A stretch of DNA of 31,440 nucleotides from positions 54,946-86,385 of the forward strand of contig DHPL01000036.1 of NCBI GenBank assembly GCA_002407905.1. Direction: 5' to 3'. The notes beneath the pieces were generated by a model that was given only the letters and a program-made list of their open reading frames with translations, ran no database searches and was not told the DNA's origin. Source of the stretch: Anaerolineaceae bacterium UBA5365 (GTDB lineage Bacteria > Chloroflexota > Anaerolineae > Anaerolineales > Anaerolineaceae). A program made the translations under genes and the position numbers. This document shows, one piece after another, positions 15,830-24,108 of the stretch (positions are counted from its first letter, which is position 1; every line of letters starts with the position of its first letter).

Positions 15830-17260
15830 ATGATTCGTACACGCTTCGCCCCCAGCCCTACCGGCCAGATGCACATCGGCAACCTGCGCACAGCGCTTTA
15901 TGCCTACCTGATCGCCAAACATGAAGGCGGTACTTTCATCCTGCGCATCGAGGACACAGACCGGAGCCGCAATCAGCCCGAAGCATTGCAGGGCATCTAC
16001 CGCGGTTTGGCCCTGGCTGGGCTGGAGCATGATGAAGGGCCGAATAAAGGCGGAGATTATGGGCCCTATGTACAAAGCGAACGCCTGCCCATCTATCAGG
16101 AGCATGGCCAACGCCTGGTGGAAAGCGGCAATGCCTATTATTGCTTCTGCGCCAAAACTGAGAAAACAGATGATGACGAGGAGGCTAGCTACACTGAAGT
16201 CACGCGCGACCCCTGCCGCAACCTCAGCCCCGAGGCTGTGGCGGAAAAATTCAGCCAGGGCATTGTACCTGTCATCCGCCAGCGCATCCCTGAAAGCGGC
16301 AGCACAACCTACGACGACCTGATTTTGGGCTCGATCACTTTTGAAAATAATCAGTTGGATGATCAGATCCTGCTCAAGAGCGACGGCTTCCCTACCTATA
16401 ACTTTGCCAATGTTGTCGATGACCATTTAATGGCCATCACCCACGTGGTGCGCGGGCAGGAATACCTCTCCTCTGCGCCTAAGTACAGCCTGCTCTACGA
16501 AGCCTTCGGCTGGCAGCCGCCGGCTTACGCGCATATGCCGCTGATCGTCAAAGAAGACGGCAGCAAGTTCAGCAAACGAGCCGGCGACCCTGGCTTCGAA
16601 GACCTGGTACGCATGGGATATCTGCCGAGCGCGATCCTCAACTATGTTGCCTTATTGGGCTGGAATCCCGGCACAGATCAGGAGATCTTCTATCTGGAGG
16701 ATCTGGTCAAGGTTTTCGATTTCCACCGCATCAATGTTTCGCCGGCCAAGTTCTCTTTCGATAAGCTCAACTGGATGAATGGGGAGCATATCCGCCTGCT
16801 GAGCCCGGAAGCATTTCATGCCCTCGCCTTACCTTATTACCCGGAAAGCCTGCGGAATCTGGACCTTGAGCGCGTCAGCGCGTTGATCCAGCTGCGAACT
16901 GAGAAATTAACCGAGATCCCCGCCATGGTTGCCTTCCTGGCCGAGCTGCCTGCCTACGAATTGGACCTTTTTGAAAGCCATAAGAGCAAAAGCAGCCTGG
17001 AATCGAGCCGGAAAGTCCTCGCGAACACCCTGCCTTTGCTGGAAAATATGACCGAATGGTCCAACACGGCCCTTTTTGAGCAATTAAAAGCATATGCCCA
17101 GGAAAGTGGACAGAAAGTGGGCACGGTGATGTGGCCGATCCGCACAGCTGTATCCGGCCTGGCTTTCACGCCGGGAGGCGCCACGGAACTCGCCGAGATT
17201 CTGGGAAAAGATGAAACGCTCAAGCGCGTGCGCTTAGCTCTCAGCCGCCTGGAATCTTAA
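15830..17260 (+). CDS. gltX: Glutamyl-tRNA synthetase
   Basis: A 476-residue class I aminoacyl-tRNA synthetase that charges tRNA-Glu (and tRNA-Gln if the enzyme is non-discriminating). The N terminus RFAPSPTGQMHIGN carries the HIGH-type motif at residues 15-18. The KMSKS-type loop reads KFSKR at 246-250. The Glu-binding segment LRIEDTD and the C-terminal anticodon-binding helical domain are present, and the length is normal. A GAGG ribosome site lies 8 nt before the ATG. A hairpin follows the stop. A long antisense open frame over the 5' half (minus strand 15251-16426) is a codon-bias shadow. Confidence 0.97.
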   Translation: MIRTRFAPSPTGQMHIGNLRTALYAYLIAKHEGGTFILRIEDTDRSRNQPEALQGIYRGLALAGLEHDEGPNKGGDYGPYVQSERLPIYQEHGQRLVESGNAYYCFCAKTEKTDDDEEASYTEVTRDPCRNLSPEAVAEKFSQGIVPVIRQRIPESGSTTYDDLILGSITFENNQLDDQILLKSDGFPTYNFANVVDDHLMAITHVVRGQEYLSSAPKYSLLYEAFGWQPPAYAHMPLIVKEDGSKFSKRAGDPGFEDLVRMGYLPSAILNYVALLGWNPGTDQEIFYLEDLVKVFDFHRINVSPAKFSFDKLNWMNGEHIRLLSPEAFHALALPYYPESLRNLDLERVSALIQLRTEKLTEIPAMVAFLAELPAYELDLFESHKSKSSLESSRKVLANTLPLLENMTEWSNTALFEQLKAYAQESGQKVGTVMWPIRTAVSGLAFTPGGATELAEILGKDETLKRVRLALSRLES

Positions 17261-17282
17261 AATTTAGCCTGACTCCGAGTTC

Positions 17283-17308
17283 ATGCCAGCGACGACATGC
17301 GCTGGCAT
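17283..17308 (+). terminator. Hairpin after gltX
   Basis: A 9-bp perfect stem, ATGCCAGCG (17283-17291) with CGCTGGCAT (17300-17308), has an 8-nt loop and is followed by the T-rich ATTATTT. It starts 22 bp after the gltX stop. It is a plausible but modest intrinsic terminator. Confidence 0.65.
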
Positions 17309-17352
17309 ATTATTTGCAGCAACCTACCTGAATCAAACTCAGAGGGCTGCTT

Positions 17353-19413
17353 ATGCTTCCAAATCTTGCCGCGCTACTACCCCAAAAAGCCTCTTTGCTC
17401 ATCCTGCATGGGCTTACTCTGCTCATTCTGCTGGCACCGCTCTATCTATTACGTCAACATCCGGGGCATCACCTGACGAAGAAGGCCTTATGGGTGAATG
17501 CCGTGGCGCAGGCTCTGCTTTTCATCATGGCTTTAGGCCAGGGACCAAACCTTTTTGGCGCTTTGTACCCGCTTGCGCTGCGGGCTGCCAGCCTGACCGG
17601 CATTCTATGGATCGCTTTGGCCCTTTTCTTTGAGGCAGGAAAACAGGAAGAACAGCTCACTCAAGCGCTAAGCCTTGGCCTGGCCATCGCGGCCCTGGTC
17701 AGTTTTGTCCGCTGGCTGCCCCTGTTCACAAGTCAAAGCTTCAATCAAACCCGCTTCCAAAGCATTTGGGGCTGGTTAGGGCTTTTGCTCGTCCTCGCGG
17801 TTCCAGCGATCATGTGGTTCAGGCAGCCCCGGGCACTGGGTAAAAATGAATTGATCGTTTACGCGCCCTTTGGCCTTGCCTGGCTGCTTAGCCTGATTAC
17901 AGCGCCAGCCAGCTCCACGCCCTGGGCCCTGCTGGTTTTCAGCCTCATCGGCAGCGCATTGTTCGCCTGGACAGCCGGGCACAAAGCTGCCCCGGTGGTT
18001 ACGGTGGCAGATGTTGCCGCCGCACTCGCCATACCCGCAACCGGGCAAGCTGGCGAAGAAGAACTCATCCCCCAAGCCGATCCGCAGGCCGCCCAACGCA
18101 GCCTGGTGAAGCACCTGGCTACCCAACTCAACGCGGATTTCTGCGGCCTTGTGGAGCGCAAGATCAATAGCAGCGAGATGGACCTTTATGAACCTTATGA
18201 CCTGATCCGTGAAGAACACCTGCCGGATTTCACCCTCCAAAGCCGCGAAGTACCCGAGCTGATCAAGGCCTACGAAACAGGGGCCCCATTAACCTCCAAC
18301 ACACCCCTGGAGGCTGTCCGCGACCGGAAGTCCATCCAGGAGACCATCGCTTTCAACCGGCTGGGCAACCTGCTTTTCTACCCACTTGCCCTGAAAGAAC
18401 GTCAGCTGGGCTTGCTTTTCCTCAGCCCCTACACCGAGCGCGAGTTTGCTTCAGCGGACCTTGACCGCCTGAACGGCTTGCGCAACTCCGTTGAAACCAT
18501 GCTGCGCCAATCCGAAAACCTGCACCTGGCTCATTCCCACGAGGTTAAGGCCCGAAAGGAAGCAGAGCAGTTCCAGCATGATAACGTGGAGCTTGGCATG
18601 CGCATCAGCGCGCAGGAAGCCAACCTGATCGACCTCACCCACGCCGTAGACCGCCTGAGGTTAATGGGCCGCAGCGACCCATTGCGCTGGCAAAACCAAT
18701 ATGATGCCCTTGCCCGCCAAATGGAAATTCTTTTTGACGCTATCCAGGCTGATGAAATCGATGTGGCACATGCCGCCCTCCTGGCCAAACAGAAAACCCC
18801 GATGGAATCGGCCATGCGCCGCAATGCGCGCCACCTGCGGGCCTTGCGCCAAACCCTCGAAGGCATGCAAACAGCCCCTGAGCCCCATCAGCTTGAAGAA
18901 GCCGCTGCCGAAGAGCAGGCCGCCCTTGTGGAAGAATTGCCAGAGATTCTTAGCCCTTCCGACCTGGTTTTTCGAACATGGCGGGAGCGTTTTGCCTCCA
19001 AGGAAGTGGACATCACCGAGGAAATCGACCCCAGCCTTCCCGGCGCGCTTCTGGAAAAACCGCTGCTGCGCTCTGTTCTTGATCAGTTAATGAGCAACGC
19101 TTTGGCTGCCTCACCTGTACAGGGCAGCACGAGAGTTAAAATCTTTGAAAACCAGCAGCCGGACCTGCCCCGCATGGTGGCCATTGAAGTCACCGACCAA
19201 GGCGGAGGCTTATCGCCCTGGGAGCAGGAACACTTTCTGAAGTTTTCGCAAGCCAATGGCTACCCCACCCCGGTAGGGATCGGGGATTCGCAAGCCTTGC
19301 GCCAGGCCATTCGCACCGCGCGGGATATGGGCGGCAGCTGGGAAATCAGCAGCGAGCCTGGAAAGAGTACAACCTTCCAGCTCTCCTTGCCCATGGAACA
19401 AGTAGCGTGTTAA
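17353..19413 (+). CDS. Membrane-bound GAF/histidine-kinase-like ATPase sensor
   Basis: A 686-residue protein. The first 205 residues or so form about seven membrane helices. Then come a GAF-like domain (about 235-385), a helical stretch (about 395-545) and a C-terminal HATPase_c domain (about 560-683). The ATP-binding boxes are visible: N-box DQLMSNALAASP with Asn582, G1 box DQGGGL from Asp615, and a G2-like VGIGDSQALRQAI near 640. A conserved H-box with a phosphoacceptor His is not evident in the helical stretch; the closest are RRNARHLRALR and a few isolated His residues. No response regulator gene is adjacent. It may be a divergent histidine kinase or an ATPase-domain sensor with another output. 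AGAGGG (17341-17346) supports the ATG at 17353. Confidence 0.8.
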   Translation: MLPNLAALLPQKASLLILHGLTLLILLAPLYLLRQHPGHHLTKKALWVNAVAQALLFIMALGQGPNLFGALYPLALRAASLTGILWIALALFFEAGKQEEQLTQALSLGLAIAALVSFVRWLPLFTSQSFNQTRFQSIWGWLGLLLVLAVPAIMWFRQPRALGKNELIVYAPFGLAWLLSLITAPASSTPWALLVFSLIGSALFAWTAGHKAAPVVTVADVAAALAIPATGQAGEEELIPQADPQAAQRSLVKHLATQLNADFCGLVERKINSSEMDLYEPYDLIREEHLPDFTLQSREVPELIKAYETGAPLTSNTPLEAVRDRKSIQETIAFNRLGNLLFYPLALKERQLGLLFLSPYTEREFASADLDRLNGLRNSVETMLRQSENLHLAHSHEVKARKEAEQFQHDNVELGMRISAQEANLIDLTHAVDRLRLMGRSDPLRWQNQYDALARQMEILFDAIQADEIDVAHAALLAKQKTPMESAMRRNARHLRALRQTLEGMQTAPEPHQLEEAAAEEQAALVEELPEILSPSDLVFRTWRERFASKEVDITEEIDPSLPGALLEKPLLRSVLDQLMSNALAASPVQGSTRVKIFENQQPDLPRMVAIEVTDQGGGLSPWEQEHFLKFSQANGYPTPVGIGDSQALRQAIRTARDMGGSWEISSEPGKSTTFQLSLPMEQVAC

Positions 19414-19432
19414 GCAGGTTTAGATGAGGGGC

Positions 19433-19438
19433 TATAAT
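19433..19438 (+). promoter_or_regulatory. -10 box of the first LCP gene, leaderless arrangement
   Basis: A perfect TATAAT ends 9 nt before the ATG at 19448, with no SD site between. The expected start near 19445 gives a leader of about 3 nt. No strong -35 hexamer is seen upstream. Translation from the in-frame ATG at 19424 would require transcription from further upstream. Confidence 0.5.
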
Positions 19439-19447
19439 CAGGCAGTT

Positions 19448-20497
19448 ATGCAAAAAAAAGCTGGAATACCTCGCGGCAAAAAAGTGCTCTACGCGTTCAT
19501 CGCGGTTGTGGTGCTCTCCCTGGTTGGCGTAGTTGGCGCCGGCGCGTTCGTGGGCAATGCCTCGCGCAACCCTAATTTTCCCCTACAGTTTGGGGTAGGC
19601 GAGCCAGGCGCTCCGATCAAACCTACGCCTTTCCAACCCTCCCAGGCAGCTGCAGTGCTTGCCTCGCGCGAGTTTGGCTCGGCCGCCCAGGCTGTGGGCC
19701 TCGAACCGAGCACTGAACCTACGCCCATCCCCGTCAAACTGAGCAATGACCGCTTGAACATCTTCCTGCTCGGCGTGGACGATTACGAGGAAAACGGCTT
19801 TCGAACTGATGTGATCATGTATCTTTCCATCGACACAAAGGCCGGCACAGCTACGCTTATATCCTTCCCGCGAGACCTTTACGTCAAGATCCCCGGTCGC
19901 TTCGAAAATCGGATCAACACCGTTTGGGGTATGGGCGGTTTGGATCTGCTTAACAAAACCTTCGAGTCCAACTTTGGCATCACCGCCGAGTATTACGCCA
20001 TGGTCAACTTTAATGGATTTACGGATGTGGTTAACAGCCTGGGCGGTATTGATGTGGAAGTCACCCAGTATCTGCAGGACTCCTGCTTTTTGAACGACAA
20101 AAAATGGTGTGAACTCCAGCCAGGCAATTACCATATGGATGGCGATACGGCGCTTTGGTATGCCCGCAGCCGGGTAACGACCAGCGATTTTGATCGCAAC
20201 CGCCGCGCGCAGGATGTTGTGCAGTCGATTGCCAAAAAAGCACTCAGCCTGGGAACGCTTGCCCGCGCGCCAGAGCTTTACCGCCAATACCGCGAATATG
20301 TGGACACGAATGTCAAACTGCATTTTATTCTTCCGCTCATCCCCATGGCGCCAAAGATCATCAGCGGGGAAGCATTGCACCGCTACGCTGTGACCCCCGA
20401 GATGGCCTACGATATGTGGACCCTGGAAGGCGCGGAAGTGCTTGTGCCTGACTTAGCCAAGGTTCAGGCGATGCTCAAAGAGGCTTTGGGGCAGTAG
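19448..20497 (+). CDS. LytR-CpsA-Psr (LCP) family glycopolymer transferase (first copy)
   Basis: A 349-residue LCP protein. This family attaches polyprenyl-linked glycopolymers (teichoic-acid-like polymers, capsule or other glycans) to the cell wall. The start at 19448 gives a short basic N terminus (MQKKAGIPRGKK) and one membrane anchor (about 13-35); an in-frame ATG at 19424 would add eight residues. After a Pro-rich extracellular linker come the LCP landmarks NIFLLGVDD, FRTDVIMYLS, SFPRDLYVKIPG, RFENRIN, GLDLLNKTFESNFG, MDGDTALWYARSR and DFDRNRRAQ, which include the Arg and Asp residues that bind the pyrophosphate lipid and metal. Cys213 and Cys221 may form an extracellular disulfide and have counterparts in the second LCP copy. 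Confidence 0.93.
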   Translation: MQKKAGIPRGKKVLYAFIAVVVLSLVGVVGAGAFVGNASRNPNFPLQFGVGEPGAPIKPTPFQPSQAAAVLASREFGSAAQAVGLEPSTEPTPIPVKLSNDRLNIFLLGVDDYEENGFRTDVIMYLSIDTKAGTATLISFPRDLYVKIPGRFENRINTVWGMGGLDLLNKTFESNFGITAEYYAMVNFNGFTDVVNSLGGIDVEVTQYLQDSCFLNDKKWCELQPGNYHMDGDTALWYARSRVTTSDFDRNRRAQDVVQSIAKKALSLGTLARAPELYRQYREYVDTNVKLHFILPLIPMAPKIISGEALHRYAVTPEMAYDMWTLEGAEVLVPDLAKVQAMLKEALGQ

Positions 20498-20696
20498 TAA
20501 TCCTCTTGGGGGTATTACGAATTTCAGCGCCAAATCAGTCGCAGCAACTCTCCCCTTAACCCGATGAAAGGTCCACGTATCGAGGTGTTCGGCGGTTTCC
20601 GCCCCTAAAATTGAAGGATTTTTGGGTTTGACAAGCCGGCGAAACTGGCATAAACTAGAAAGTCCCAGTTAACTATACGAAACAGCGGAGCCCGAT
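20498..20696 (+). other. Intergenic region ahead of the recombinase-like gene
   Basis: This 199-bp gap starts with an imperfect hairpin (GTAAT 20497-20501 with ATTAC 20514-20518) at the LCP stop. It then holds a short GGCGG-TTT-CCGCC hairpin (20591-20603), followed by a strong promoter. It contains no recognisable RNA gene. Confidence 0.5.
20628..20656 (+). promoter_or_regulatory. Strong sigma-70-type promoter of the recombinase-like/LCP unit
   Basis: A perfect TTGACA (20628-20633), a 17-bp spacer and TAAACT (20651-20656). The expected start is near 20663, giving a 34-nt leader with a GGAG site (20687-20690) before the ATG at 20697. The palindrome AGTTAACT (20667-20674) falls just after the start and could be an operator half. 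Confidence 0.75.
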
Positions 20697-21614
20697 ATGA
20701 CGTCCCAACCTCTTTCTGCGCACATCCAGGAAACCACTTTAATGACCCCGGCGATTCAAGCCTGGAAGATCTTCCTGCGCGATCAAGGCCGCTCCCACCA
20801 TACCCTCAAAGCCTTTGTGGCAGACCTCAATTTGCTTGCCTCTTACCTGCCCGCTGACAAACAATTGGGCCAGGTAACCAGCATGGACCTGGAAAACTTT
20901 CTGAATTGGCTCCAGACCGACCGGCAAGTACCCTGCAGCCCCAAAACGCTCTCCAGGCGGATTACCTCGCTGAAGTCATTTTTCCGTTGGCTCACGCAAA
21001 ACGCGGTCATCGCCAGTGACCCCTCCGAGAAGATCATCCAGAAAACGGTGACCAGCCCCCTGCCAGTCACCCTCACCAAAACAGAAGTAGCCACAGCCCT
21101 TTCAGCTGCAGACGGCCTGCGGACAGCCGCCAATCCGGACCCTCGTCCCTATCTGCTCCTCAAACTCATCCTCGAAACGGCGATGAAAAAAGGCGAATGC
21201 CTGAGCCTGATGACCAACCATCTGGACCTGGAAAACCCCGAAGGCGCCAACATATTTATCCGTTACACCAATCCGCGCTACCGCTACAAAGAGCGCAAGG
21301 TAAGCGTCTCGCCCGAGTGGGTGGATGCTTACAAAAGCTATGCTGAACGCTACCAGATCAGCGATCAGGTATTTCCCTGGTCGCAGCGCCGCCTGGAATA
21401 CCTCCTGGAGGATGTGACCAAAGCCGCGAACATGGAGAAGCATATCTCCTTCGATATGTGCCGCTGGACGAGCGCCCTGCATGATCTGATCAACGGTGTG
21501 GAATCAGACAAGATCCGCCAGAAATTGGGCATTTCCAAGATTCAGTGGCGCGAAGTCTACGACAAACTGCGTAACCTGGCTAAAGACCAGGGTTACGAAC
21601 CCGCTGCAGCCTAA
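20697..21614 (+). CDS. Degenerate tyrosine-recombinase (XerC/D-like) family protein
   Basis: A 305-residue protein with the two-domain plan of tyrosine recombinases: a SAM-like core-binding domain (about 17-105, with HTLKAFVADLNLLASYL and SPKTLSRRITSLKSFFRWL) and a catalytic-like domain (about 120-300). Compared with XerD, the first catalytic Arg is Lys164 (TAMKKGECLSL), the box II His is Asp253 while its Arg256 remains (FDMCRW), the LGH His is Ile279 (LGIS), and the nucleophile Tyr288 is kept (EVYDKL). It is full length with no frameshift, so it looks maintained but perhaps not a recombinase; a DNA-binding role is possible. It has its own strong promoter and lies 36 bp ahead of the second LCP gene. 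Confidence 0.82.
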   Translation: MTSQPLSAHIQETTLMTPAIQAWKIFLRDQGRSHHTLKAFVADLNLLASYLPADKQLGQVTSMDLENFLNWLQTDRQVPCSPKTLSRRITSLKSFFRWLTQNAVIASDPSEKIIQKTVTSPLPVTLTKTEVATALSAADGLRTAANPDPRPYLLLKLILETAMKKGECLSLMTNHLDLENPEGANIFIRYTNPRYRYKERKVSVSPEWVDAYKSYAERYQISDQVFPWSQRRLEYLLEDVTKAANMEKHISFDMCRWTSALHDLINGVESDKIRQKLGISKIQWREVYDKLRNLAKDQGYEPAAA

Positions 21615-21650
21615 GCCGAAGGACGCAAACACCCAGTCAAAGAAGGAACC

Positions 21651-22637
21651 ATGACCTATACCACTAAATCAGGCCGCAAGTCGGCTGTTCCATTTGCCTT
21701 GCTTTTTGGCCTGGTACTCTTAGCTGTGATCATCGTGATGGCCGTAAGCCTGAACAAAATCCGCAACGGCCAACCTGGCTTTTTATCCAATGTATGGCAG
21801 CCCGACCCAGCCCGCCAGGCCCCGGACCCGGTTTTGCAGGACAGTCCCCTTGGCCTGGAGGTACCGCCTTACGTCAAAACCATCCTTTTCATGGGTTCCG
21901 ACTTTCGGGCTGAACTTGGTTCCTTGCGTACGGACGTGCTCACATTGGCGGCGTTCAACACACGCAATGGCAAGATCAACCTGGTATCCTTCCCGCGGGA
22001 CCTTTGGGTTAAAGTGCCCGGGTCTTATGAGAACCGCATCAACGTGCCCTATCAGATCGGCGGCTGGGGGATGCTCAGCGATACTTTCGCGGCCAACTTC
22101 GGCTTTAGGCCGGATCATTACGCCCTGCTGGGTTTTGATGGCTTTGAAAACCTGATCATCGAGCTGGGAAACCAAATCGAAGTCAAGGTTGGCCAGCCTG
22201 TAGCGGACGAATGCGACCTCAGCCTCGATCCCTCCGGCTGGTGCTCGGTGGAGCCCGGAACGGTAACGATGGACTCGAAAATGGCCCTCTGGTACGTGCG
22301 CACACGGAAAACTTCCTCGGATTTTGAACGCAACAAGCGCGCTCAGGAGGTGATTCAGGCAATCGCAGACAAGGCGCTCAGCCCCAGCAGTCTGAAACGT
22401 ATGCCGGCCTTCCTAAAGGCGATTGAAGATAATGTTGAAACCGATATGCGCCTCAGCGACATGGTCCTGTACGCGTTTCCGCTTAAGAAATTGCTGCACG
22501 ACGATCTGTTTACCACCTATCGGATCACCCCTGAGATGGCTGTGGGTTTCACCACGGATCAGGGAGCGCAAGTGCTGCAGCCCAATATTCCGGCAATCCA
22601 GGCCCTCTTAAATGAAGTTTTTTGGGTGAGTGAATAG
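21651..22637 (+). CDS. LytR-CpsA-Psr (LCP) family glycopolymer transferase (second copy)
   Basis: A 328-residue LCP paralogue. It has a basic N terminus (TKSGRKS), a membrane anchor at about 12-31 and an LCP domain with ILFMGSDFR, SLRTDVLTLAAF, SFPRDLWVKVPG, SYENRINVPYQIGG, MDSKMALWYVRTR and DFERNKRAQ. Cys188 and Cys198 correspond to the Cys pair of the first copy. GAAGGA before the ATG gives a ribosome site. It is probably cotranscribed with the recombinase-like gene, since no promoter is seen in the 36-bp gap. The two copies are clearly diverged, which suggests different glycopolymer substrates. Its stop lies 6 bp from the converging end of tilS, with no obvious terminator between. Confidence 0.93.
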   Translation: MTYTTKSGRKSAVPFALLFGLVLLAVIIVMAVSLNKIRNGQPGFLSNVWQPDPARQAPDPVLQDSPLGLEVPPYVKTILFMGSDFRAELGSLRTDVLTLAAFNTRNGKINLVSFPRDLWVKVPGSYENRINVPYQIGGWGMLSDTFAANFGFRPDHYALLGFDGFENLIIELGNQIEVKVGQPVADECDLSLDPSGWCSVEPGTVTMDSKMALWYVRTRKTSSDFERNKRAQEVIQAIADKALSPSSLKRMPAFLKAIEDNVETDMRLSDMVLYAFPLKKLLHDDLFTTYRITPEMAVGFTTDQGAQVLQPNIPAIQALLNEVFWVSE

Positions 22638-22643
22638 GGCAAA

Positions 22644-24062
22644 CTAAGCTGAATTTCCGTCCTGCTCCAGATAAAGGTGCAGGACTTTTTTTTCGTTCCC
22701 GACCAGTTTATGGCTATCAGCGATGCGCAGTCCGGCAAGCCAGGCCGGCTGCCCGTTAGTACAAACCAAAGGCCATGCCGCCCGGACTGACCGCGGAACC
22801 TTAAGGTTAATGAAGATATCGCTGATCTTTTGTCTTCCCTGCATCCCGATAGGGCGCATACGCTCACCCGGCAATGGACGGCGGATGCTCAATGCCCCAT
22901 CTTCCCAAGCCAGCCAGGCGTGCCAGGGGCCAGCATGCTGCCCGGTTAGAATTATTTGGTTTGCGTCTGCGATTTCTGTCACCAACCGCCAGCCTCCGGC
23001 GAGCTGGACCTTTTCACCAGGCGTGAAGGTTATTTCTGCGATGTTCGGAAGCTGGGGCCATTCGTTTGTGACGGTGTTTTGCGCCTTGCCGCGGAGCATA
23101 AATCTGTCTGCCAGTAGGCGCATTTCCAGGCCATCACTTAAGTGCATGCCCCTCCGACCCTCAACGATCGCCCGGCGCAGGCGCTGAACTTGGCCGTAGC
23201 TCAGGTCGCGCCGCTGCGGCGCAATTTTTTTGAGGGTCTGAAGCAAAAAACGTGTTTGCAAGGCCGGGGGTTGACTCAAAAACGCGCTGCGGTTGACTTT
23301 AACTTCAGTAGCGGAGCTTTCAACCACGTCTGCGAAGGTGGTCTCCGTCAGAACGTCCAGAAGTTCTGCTTCATTTTTTGCCAGCGCGGCATTGCGCAAA
23401 ACATTGGCGCGCCAGGCCGGGTTCAGCTCATCCAGGAGCGGCATCAGTTCATGCCGCAGCCGATTGCGGAAGTACCTGGGGCTCTGGTTGCTCGCATCTT
23501 CCACAAAAGGAAGCTTGTTGGTACGGCAATAAGCCAATATTTCAGTCTTGGTCCAGTCCAGCATAGGTCTGAGGATCGGGATCCGCGGGTTGATCGCAGG
23601 CAGTTTGCGCCGGTAACTCAGCCCCCGCAGCCCATAAAGACCGCTGCCCCGTAAGAAGTGCATCAGGATGGTCTCGAGGTTATCGTCCTGGTTGTGCCCA
23701 AGTACCAGGCCAAGGGCGCTTTCCTCTTCCGCAAGCCCGAGTAAAAAGCGGTAGCGTGCCATCCGGGCGGCTTCTTCAACGCCGATTTTGCCGGCTTTTG
23801 CCTGTGCCGGCACATCCGCGCTGCCCACAACCAGGTCCACGCCCCAGGCGGCGCATTGATCAGCCAGAAATTCCGCATCCTCCCCGGCTTCAGGCCGGAT
23901 CTGGTGATTAAAGTGGCCAACAAGGATCTTCCAGGGTCCGCCAAGCAGACTGTGCAGCAAGGTCATGCTGTCGGCGCCGCCGCTCACAGCCAGCAGCAGT
24001 TTCCCTCCCTCTGGAGCCAGGCATTTATCCCTTAATGCGCGCTTTACCTCATCCGCAAACAT
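22644..24062 (-). CDS. tilS: tRNA(Ile)-lysidine synthetase
   Basis: A 472-residue TilS, which converts C34 of the CAU-anticodon tRNA-Ile to lysidine with ATP and lysine. The PP-loop motif SGGADS is at residues 27-32. FNHQIRPEAGEDAEF, GHNQDDNLETILMHFLRGSGLYGL, the NPRIPILRPML segment and the RNRLRHELMPLL region are all family signatures, followed by a TilS-type C-terminal domain. An in-frame ATG at 24095 would add 11 residues, but on the minus strand TATAAT (24074-24069) lies between it and the ATG at 24062, only 6 nt from the latter. The start at 24062 (MFADEVKRAL) is therefore preferred and the mRNA is probably leaderless. Confidence 0.95.
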   Translation of the reverse strand: MFADEVKRALRDKCLAPEGGKLLLAVSGGADSMTLLHSLLGGPWKILVGHFNHQIRPEAGEDAEFLADQCAAWGVDLVVGSADVPAQAKAGKIGVEEAARMARYRFLLGLAEEESALGLVLGHNQDDNLETILMHFLRGSGLYGLRGLSYRRKLPAINPRIPILRPMLDWTKTEILAYCRTNKLPFVEDASNQSPRYFRNRLRHELMPLLDELNPAWRANVLRNAALAKNEAELLDVLTETTFADVVESSATEVKVNRSAFLSQPPALQTRFLLQTLKKIAPQRRDLSYGQVQRLRRAIVEGRRGMHLSDGLEMRLLADRFMLRGKAQNTVTNEWPQLPNIAEITFTPGEKVQLAGGWRLVTEIADANQIILTGQHAGPWHAWLAWEDGALSIRRPLPGERMRPIGMQGRQKISDIFINLKVPRSVRAAWPLVCTNGQPAWLAGLRIADSHKLVGNEKKVLHLYLEQDGNSA

Positions 24063-24068
24063 GGTTTG

Positions 24069-24102
24069 ATTATACGAGAGCCGCGCCGCGCTCATGTATA
24101 CT
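24069..24102. promoter_or_regulatory. Facing divergent promoters of tilS and coaE
   Basis: On the minus strand TATAAT occupies 24074-24069, 6 nt from the tilS ATG at 24062. On the plus strand TATACT occupies 24097-24102, 6 nt from the coaE ATG at 24109. The two start codons are only 46 bp apart. Neither has an SD site, and good -35 hexamers are not visible, because each -35 would overlap the other gene's -10 region. Confidence 0.6.
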
Positions 24103-24108
24103 TATTCC

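Noticed and set aside
15251..16426. 391-codon open frame on the minus strand over the 3' end of EIIC and the 5' half of gltX
   Set aside because: It lies antisense to two clearly real genes, has no recognisable motif or ribosome site, and reflects GC-rich codon bias.
19583..20380. 265-codon minus-strand open frame inside the first LCP gene
   Set aside because: The plus-strand frame has full LCP motifs; the antisense product looks like no protein family.
20697..21614. Integrase-like gene as the mark of a prophage or genomic island
   Set aside because: No phage or plasmid genes, att repeats or tRNA are nearby, codon use matches the neighbours, and key catalytic residues are replaced.
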